DNA of 64,000 nucleotides from Alkalihalobacterium sp048323755 (GTDB taxonomy: Bacteria; Bacillota; Bacilli; Bacillales; Bacillaceae_F): positions 1-64,000 of the forward strand of contig NZ_JBLWFS010000019.1 in NCBI RefSeq assembly GCF_048323755.1. The letters are read 5' to 3'. Below, in pieces: positions 59,752 through 64,000 of this stretch. A program made the translations under genes and the position numbers. How positions within the stretch are numbered: the first letter of the stretch is position 1; each line of letters begins with the position of its first letter. Below the pieces are notes generated by a model that was not told the origin of the DNA, made no database searches, and worked only from the letters and a program-made list of their open reading frames with translations.

Positions 59752-61353
59752 CTAAGATGTTTTCGTTCGCTTACCAATCGAACGCCAACCTTCTATTCCC
59801 AGGAAGATACATAATATAAATAAAACTAAGCCTGAACCAAACAGCAGCCAGTTCTGAGATATAAAGTTATTGTACATGAGCACACCGAGCGCTGACACGG
59901 TTACGACAAACATAAAGAACATCGGAATGACAACGTAATAGGCTTTTGCACCAATTTTTATTAACCATACAGATACAGCTAATAATGCTAATGCACCAAG
60001 CATTTGGTTTGCTGAACCAAATAATGGCCAAACTCTTTCCCATGTTCCAGACAACGCTAAAGCACCTGCACCGATTAAACCTGCAATTGTAGCAACATGG
60101 TTATTTTTCACTGCTGGTATATGTTCTTCACCTAACTCTTGAATAGCATATCTCATTAGACGTGTTGCAGAGTCTAATGTCGTTAATAAAAATGCGGAGG
60201 CAGTTAGCGCTGTAAATGTCGTAGCCACTGTTAGATCGATACCCCAATGCGACATAAAGTAACCAATACCAGCTGCGAATGTACCGATTGGCCCTCCTAA
60301 TTCGGCCATTCTAGCAGCAAAATCTGCTTGTGTTAAATAAGCAACAGCACCGATTGCGATAATCGCTAAAAAAGCTTCTAGCAACATTGATCCATAAGCG
60401 ATAAACTTACCGTTCTTCTCATTATCTAACTGTTTAGCTGTCGTTCCTGAGGAGACGAGCGAATGAAACCCCGAGATGGCGCCACAAGCGATAGTAATAA
60501 ATAAAATCGGGAATAGGAAACCTAACGTTTCATGGTTAAATCCAGTATAAGCTGGAAGTTGTATCGTAGGTGCTGCAAGAATAATCCCAAGTGTTGCTCC
60601 CGCAATCATCCCATATAATAGGAAAGCATTTAAATAGTCACGAGGTTGTAGCAATACCCATACAGGGAGAATAGATGCGATATAAGCATAGATTAATAGA
60701 ATAAAAGACCATGTTACAGCACTTAATTCGAGCGGAAAGGAAATACCTACCCACACGCTAAATAACATGGCAACGACACCTAAAATACTTGCAATCGGTA
60801 AACTTAAACGAATTTGATTAATAATAAAACCAAATACGAGTGCCACACCGACAAATAGTACAGAGGCTGTAGCAGCTTGTGGTACGGCTACAAACGTATT
60901 CGCAACAAGTATAATAAACACACCAACAATTAATATTAATGTGGCGATCGAAAAGATCAGAAATAAGACTTGGCCTCGTTTTCCAATATATTCACGTATA
61001 ATTTCCCCGATTGATTTAGCCTTGTGACGAACGGAAGCTTGTAACGATGTATAGTCATGAACACCACCAATAAAAATACTTCCTATAAGGATCCAAAGTA
61101 CAGCAGGTAACCAACCAAAGAAGGCAGCAGTAATGGGTCCCACTATAGGTCCACCACCCGCGATCGTAGCAAAATGGTGCCCAAGTAAAACCGGTTTTTT
61201 CGCTGGAACATAATCCACACCATCATACAATTCATTCGCCGGTGTTTTTCGATTCGGGTCTACTTTCATTTGTCTCTCTAGAAATCTACCATACGTAAAA
61301 TAAGCAATAAGCAGAATAAGACCAGATATTAATAACAGTGTAAGTAAATTCAT
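59752..61353 (-). CDS. cstA: Carbon starvation protein CstA (pyruvate/peptide transporter family)
   Basis: Polytopic membrane protein of 533 residues with about 14 to 16 helices. The family block HHFATIAGGGPIVGPITAAFFGWLP is at residues 58-83, with GCGAISGFHSLVSSGTTAKQL and the TTLDSATRLMRY segment further on. Relatives import pyruvate or peptides during starvation. It begins 16 bases after a gene of unknown function and is the last of three genes transcribed together. The small YbdD partner known from enterics is not present. Confidence 0.92.
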   Translation of the reverse strand: MNLLTLLLISGLILLIAYFTYGRFLERQMKVDPNRKTPANELYDGVDYVPAKKPVLLGHHFATIAGGGPIVGPITAAFFGWLPAVLWILIGSIFIGGVHDYTSLQASVRHKAKSIGEIIREYIGKRGQVLFLIFSIATLILIVGVFIILVANTFVAVPQAATASVLFVGVALVFGFIINQIRLSLPIASILGVVAMLFSVWVGISFPLELSAVTWSFILLIYAYIASILPVWVLLQPRDYLNAFLLYGMIAGATLGIILAAPTIQLPAYTGFNHETLGFLFPILFITIACGAISGFHSLVSSGTTAKQLDNEKNGKFIAYGSMLLEAFLAIIAIGAVAYLTQADFAARMAELGGPIGTFAAGIGYFMSHWGIDLTVATTFTALTASAFLLTTLDSATRLMRYAIQELGEEHIPAVKNNHVATIAGLIGAGALALSGTWERVWPLFGSANQMLGALALLAVSVWLIKIGAKAYYVVIPMFFMFVVTVSALGVLMYNNFISQNWLLFGSGLVLFILCIFLGIEGWRSIGKRTKTS

Positions 61354-61369
61354 GTCTTATTTTCCCCCT

Positions 61370-61879
61370 TTAGTCGACTATAAAGTGCTGCATGTACTCT
61401 CTCCCTTTCCTATGGACATACACTTCTCTCTGTTCTACCTGCACGAGACCTACATAACATTCGATCCACCCATTCATACCTAGTTTAAGAAACTTAAGTT
61501 TCCGTTGTTTTTTCACCTCCTTCATAACCTCTTTTTCTAAAGGCTGGTTCGTTATAATAACGCCAACAAGAATAGAAGACATATGTTCACTATGAGAAGG
61601 AACATACGATTTACTATTCGTTAATAACTCTGTCGCAAACATTTGAACATCATCCTTCTTCACCTTTGTTTCTTTCTCCCACACAAATACATATTGCTGA
61701 TTATCCACCCCCCAAATTGGAATCGACTTGGACATGAAATACTTTTCATCGCGCCTTTTGTACTCCGCATAAAACGAAAGTGGAATACAACCGAGCTTTT
61801 TGTTTTGGTATACATTAAAATGACGACTATATTTCTCTATTAACTGATCAAGATAACTTTTGGAAATCGTTACACTCAA
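61370..61879 (-). CDS. Hypothetical protein between the CC-motif gene and cstA
   Basis: 169 residues from TTG at 61879, with AGGAGG seven bases upstream; a GTG at 61885 abuts that site. Not recognised. Soluble, basic (many Lys), no signal peptide or membrane segment. Landmarks are CIPLSFYAEYKRRDEKYFMSKS, IWGVDNQQYVFVWE and a C-terminal VYVHRKGREYMQHF. The ribosome site overlaps the end of the CC-motif gene and the stop lies 16 bases before cstA, so all three form one operon. A role linked to CstA is inferred from position only. Confidence 0.72.
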   Translation of the reverse strand: MSVTISKSYLDQLIEKYSRHFNVYQNKKLGCIPLSFYAEYKRRDEKYFMSKSIPIWGVDNQQYVFVWEKETKVKKDDVQMFATELLTNSKSYVPSHSEHMSSILVGVIITNQPLEKEVMKEVKKQRKLKFLKLGMNGWIECYVGLVQVEQREVYVHRKGREYMQHFIVD

Positions 61880-61890
61880 AGACACTCCTC

Positions 61891-62199
61891 CTAAAACCGT
61901 TTTAACCCTGAAACGGTAATCCCCTTAAAGAAAGGAATTTTAGATAGTTGAAAATCGAGTTGATTATTTTTAAAAACTAAACTTTTTTCAACAAATATAT
62001 GAATTCCATCGTGTTGGTAAAAAGAATACCGAGCAGGATTTGATGGCTCTTTCAAACGGACTTGTAGCTCTTGAACACTTCCTACACAACATTTGGTGGC
62101 GCTTTCAAATAGGTCAATACTCAAAACGTTACCTTCTTTTTTCACCCAATTAAGCGCTTTTTCACTAAAGTTAAATTTTAAATTTGTATTTCCAATCAT
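61891..62199 (-). CDS. CC/Se-motif (HesB-like) small protein
   Basis: About 102 residues from the ATG at 62199 (MIGNTNLKFNFSEKAL), with AAGGGAGGG just upstream; the ATG three bases earlier is nearly equivalent. The central SATKCCVGSVQELQVRL motif and the IHIFVEKSLVFKNNQLDFQL segment match the CC/Se motif family as I know it, in which one of the paired cysteines is selenocysteine in some organisms. Both are cysteines here. The overall pattern is like HesB/IscA. Function is unknown; metal or selenium handling is a guess. First gene of the cstA operon. Confidence 0.7.
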   Translation of the reverse strand: MIGNTNLKFNFSEKALNWVKKEGNVLSIDLFESATKCCVGSVQELQVRLKEPSNPARYSFYQHDGIHIFVEKSLVFKNNQLDFQLSKIPFFKGITVSGLKRF

Positions 62200-62276
62200 C
62201 ATCCCTCCCTTTTTATTCCTATACATATTATGACCAAGTCACAATTATTAAAGTTTTCTAAAAATAGTACGTAAAT

Positions 62277-62347
62277 AAAAAGACTAACTCAAATATGATT
62301 TTGGTGCTTGTCGTTACAGCACCTCACATTAATCGAGTTAGTCTTTT
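62277..62347 (-). terminator. Terminator of the PTS EIIA gene, with an internal hairpin
   Basis: 13-bp stem AAAAGACTAACTC (62277-62290) / GAGTTAGTCTTTT (62335-62347). The 44-base loop contains a second hairpin GGTGCT...AGCACC. It lies 12 bases after the stop codon and T's follow on the minus strand. Confidence 0.8.
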
Positions 62348-62359
62348 ATCAAATCGGGT

Positions 62360-62872
62360 TTATTCTGCTTTCATTGAGAAGGTGGCAATTGGAGTCTTTC
62401 CGGCAACCACTTCGCTCACTTGCTCTAGCTTCATTGATTGTAATTGATCCGCATTCGTTATAACAATTGGAGTAATTGTACTAGCCGCTTTTTCTTTTAT
62501 TAAATCAAGAGAAAACTCAACTAATTTTGTACCAACTTGTACTTTATCTCCTTCTTTTACGAAGACTTCGAATCCTTCACCTTTCATATTGACAGTTTCT
62601 ATCCCAATATGAATAAGTACCTCTGCCCCGCTCAATGAACGGATACCAATCGCATGTTTTGTAGGAAAGACTTGGATAATCTCTCCTTCAACAGGTGAAA
62701 CAACTTCCCCATTACTAGGTTCAACTGCAAAACCGTCTCCAATCATCTTTTGGGCAAATGTCGGATCTGGTACATCTTCAACTTTTACATATGTACCATT
62801 CATAGGAGAATGTAACGCTTCTTCAGTTGGTATTTCTTTTTTCTTGTCTAGTCCGAATAATTTTTTTAACAT
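62360..62872 (-). CDS. PTS sugar transporter EIIA, glucose type (Crr-like)
   Basis: Stand-alone phosphocarrier of 170 residues that takes phosphate from HPr-His and passes it to a sugar EIIB. The active-site His lies in EVLIHIGIETVNMKGEGF, and a second conserved His is in PTKHAIGIRS. The N-terminus has the DGFAVEPSNGEVVSPVEG segment typical of EIIA-Glc. Free-standing copies such as YpqE in B. subtilis can serve several sugar permeases. GAGGTGATTAAAT precedes the ATG. Confidence 0.9.
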   Translation of the reverse strand: MLKKLFGLDKKKEIPTEEALHSPMNGTYVKVEDVPDPTFAQKMIGDGFAVEPSNGEVVSPVEGEIIQVFPTKHAIGIRSLSGAEVLIHIGIETVNMKGEGFEVFVKEGDKVQVGTKLVEFSLDLIKEKAASTITPIVITNADQLQSMKLEQVSEVVAGKTPIATFSMKAE

Positions 62873-63057
62873 ATTTAATCACCTCAACTTGTATATACAA
62901 CTAAGAGTAATCGTAAATATAAATTTTGTCAAAGCATTACTACTCTAGTTCTAACATTTTGTAATGTTCCCTAATTTATAGAAATAAAACAACAGAATAC
63001 ACATTAAATTTTTTTAATTCACAAACAATTCAAACGTTCACTTTACAAATATTAACC

Positions 63058-63102
63058 AAAACACGAATAAAGATTGATAAAAAACAAAAAAAGTTCGTTA
63101 AA
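63058..63102 (+). promoter_or_regulatory. Candidate PurR operator (two PurBox-like sites) upstream of xpt
   Basis: AAAACACGAATAA (63058-63070) and, inverted, AAAGTTCGTTAAA (63090-63102) each match the PurBox AWWWCCGAACWWT at about 10 of 13 positions. The spacing of 19 bases is slightly longer than usual. xpt is a PurR target in B. subtilis. A -10-like TATAAT at 63140 lies downstream. Confidence 0.45.
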
Positions 63103-63173
63103 TTCCGAAAATCATCTTACATATAAAAAATGATTGTGCTATAATCACTTCATCAACAGATCAAATAAAATAA

Positions 63174-63243
63174 ACTCGTATAATTATTGGGAATATGGCC
63201 CAAAAGTTTCTACCGAATTGCCGTAAACGATTCGACTACGAGT
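63174..63243 (+). promoter_or_regulatory. Guanine riboswitch of xpt
   Basis: Conserved core: CTCGTATAATTATTGGGAAT, ATGGCCCAAAAGTTTCTACC, GAATTGCCGTAAACGATTC and GACTACGAG. P1 is CTCGTA (63175-63180) / TACGAG (63237-63242). The ligand-pairing base in GACTACG is C, which selects guanine or hypoxanthine rather than adenine. Confidence 0.95.
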
Positions 63244-63315
63244 GAACATATGACTTCAAAACGTAACCTACTATGTTTTCTACAAATAATGGTTTGCTTT
63301 TGTTACGGAAATAAT

Positions 63316-63365
63316 AACCCGAATGTCAGTATTCACTCGAAGCATAGTGGACTGATATTCGGGTT
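63316..63365 (+). terminator. Riboswitch-controlled terminator of xpt
   Basis: Stem AACCCGAATGTCAGT (63316-63330) / ACTGATATTCGGGTT (63351-63365) with one mismatch, then TTTTT. It lies between the aptamer and xpt. Together with the riboswitch and promoter it accounts for the gap 62873-63410. Confidence 0.9.
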
Positions 63366-63410
63366 TTTTATCTATTTTAAGAAGTCGCTAAGTATTGAGG
63401 AGGACATCAA

Positions 63411-64000
63411 ATGAAATTGCTTAAAGAAGAAATATTAAGTAAAGGAATCGTATTATCAGATGGGGTATTAAAAGTAGACTCTTTTCTAAACCATCAAATT
63501 AACCCTTTCCTATCTTTAGAAATGGGTAAAGAATTTGTTAAGAGGTTTCGAAATGAAGAGCCCATTACAAAAGTTCTAACGATCGAATCTTCAGGTATTG
63601 CTCCAGCCTTTACAACTGCATTAGAGCTTGGAGTTGAACTTGTATTTGCAAGGAAGAAAAAGTCATTGACGATGAATGACAATGTTTACACGGCTGATGT
63701 TTACTCGTTTACGAAACAGGAAACGAATACGATTACAGTGTCAAAAGATTTTATTAAGGAAAACGATCGAGTGCTAATCATTGATGATTTCCTAGCAAAC
63801 GGTCAAGCGGCGCTTGGACTGGCTCAAATCGTAGAACAAGCAGGAGCAACCGTTTCAGGAATTGGAATAGTAATTGAAAAATCCTTCCAACCTGGGCGTC
63901 AAGTTCTATTAGACGCAGGATACAAAGTAGAGTCCTTAGCTAGAATCGAGTCATTAAAAAACAATGAAGTTCGTTTCGTTGATGAAACGGTGCTCATATA
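63411..64000 (+). CDS. xpt: Xanthine phosphoribosyltransferase, cut one base before its stop
   Basis: Converts xanthine and PRPP to XMP in purine salvage. 196 codons are in the window and the last two bases are TA, so the window probably ends inside the stop codon. The PRPP-binding motif is VLIIDDFLANGQAALG. LTIESSGIAPAFTTALELG and VFARKKKSLTM are as in B. subtilis Xpt (194 residues). GAGGAGGACATCAA precedes the ATG. Controlled by the guanine riboswitch and probably PurR. A purine permease (pbuX) is expected next, outside the window. Confidence 0.94.
   Translation, partial: MKLLKEEILSKGIVLSDGVLKVDSFLNHQINPFLSLEMGKEFVKRFRNEEPITKVLTIESSGIAPAFTTALELGVELVFARKKKSLTMNDNVYTADVYSFTKQETNTITVSKDFIKENDRVLIIDDFLANGQAALGLAQIVEQAGATVSGIGIVIEKSFQPGRQVLLDAGYKVESLARIESLKNNEVRFVDETVLI

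Noticed and set aside
63494..63682. Minus-strand frame inside xpt
   Set aside because: Antisense to a complete xpt reading frame with motif support.

Overview
This window is low-GC, densely packed chromosome of an endospore-forming member of the Bacillaceae. The taxonomic call rests on gene content and order: resA-resE, spmA-spmB-dacB, the scpA-scpB block, the rib operon, lysA, the spoVA operon, dacF-spoIIAA-spoIIAB-sigF, xerD-fur-spoIIM and nudF-mciZ follow the order I know from Bacillus subtilis. No rRNA, tRNA, CRISPR array or complete transposase gene was seen.

Layout. 1-122 is the 5' end of a group II intron lying directly behind the resE terminator. 126-6206 is resABCDE (cytochrome c maturation plus the ResDE respiratory two-component system). 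6499-9673 is rluB and the sporulation genes spmB, spmA and dacB. 9907-19540 is an accessory block not present at this place in B. subtilis. It holds three DUF421 membrane proteins, a second spoVA operon of the spoVA2mob type (DUF1657, YhcN/YlaJ-like lipoprotein, SpoVAC, SpoVAD, SpoVAEb, DUF1657, DUF421-DUF1657), a lipoprotein phosphodiesterase, a SodF-type superoxide dismutase and a DUF2935 protein. 19573-31004 returns to the conserved backbone: ypuI, scpB, scpA, ypuF, ribT, ribH-ribBA-ribE-ribD with an FMN riboswitch, ppiB, a NlpC/P60-LysM hydrolase, and lysA with a lysine riboswitch.

31486-39634 is the canonical spoVA operon (AA, AB, AC, AD, AEb, AEa, AF) followed upstream by sigF-spoIIAB-spoIIAA and dacF. 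39886-45372 is a nucleoside salvage operon (xerD, deoB, two tandem purine nucleoside phosphorylases, pdp). 45586-50610 holds fur, spoIIM, endoQ, nudF, the 43-codon mciZ, a DUF3866 protein and a TlpA-like thioredoxin. 50821-54859 holds uppP and a divergent metal-homeostasis cluster (CobW-type GTPase against a YcgR permease and a TIGR03943 protein) with a Zur-like operator. 55090-59471 has an orphan trpB, citramalate synthase and a thiolase. 59752-62872 has cstA with two small upstream partners and a PTS EIIA protein. The window ends in xpt, behind a guanine riboswitch.

How the genes work together. Much of the window serves sporulation: forespore sigma F control, two dipicolinate-channel operons, spore cortex carboxypeptidases, spore maturation proteins and the Z-ring inhibitor MciZ. 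The rest is respiration, cofactor and amino-acid synthesis, purine salvage and metal control. The observations most worth following are the spoVA2-like island with its DUF421-DUF1657 fusion, the second purine nucleoside phosphorylase with altered base-binding residues, the CC-motif/unknown/CstA operon, the Zur-box divergon, and a 126-bp repeat sitting inside the ribD leader.
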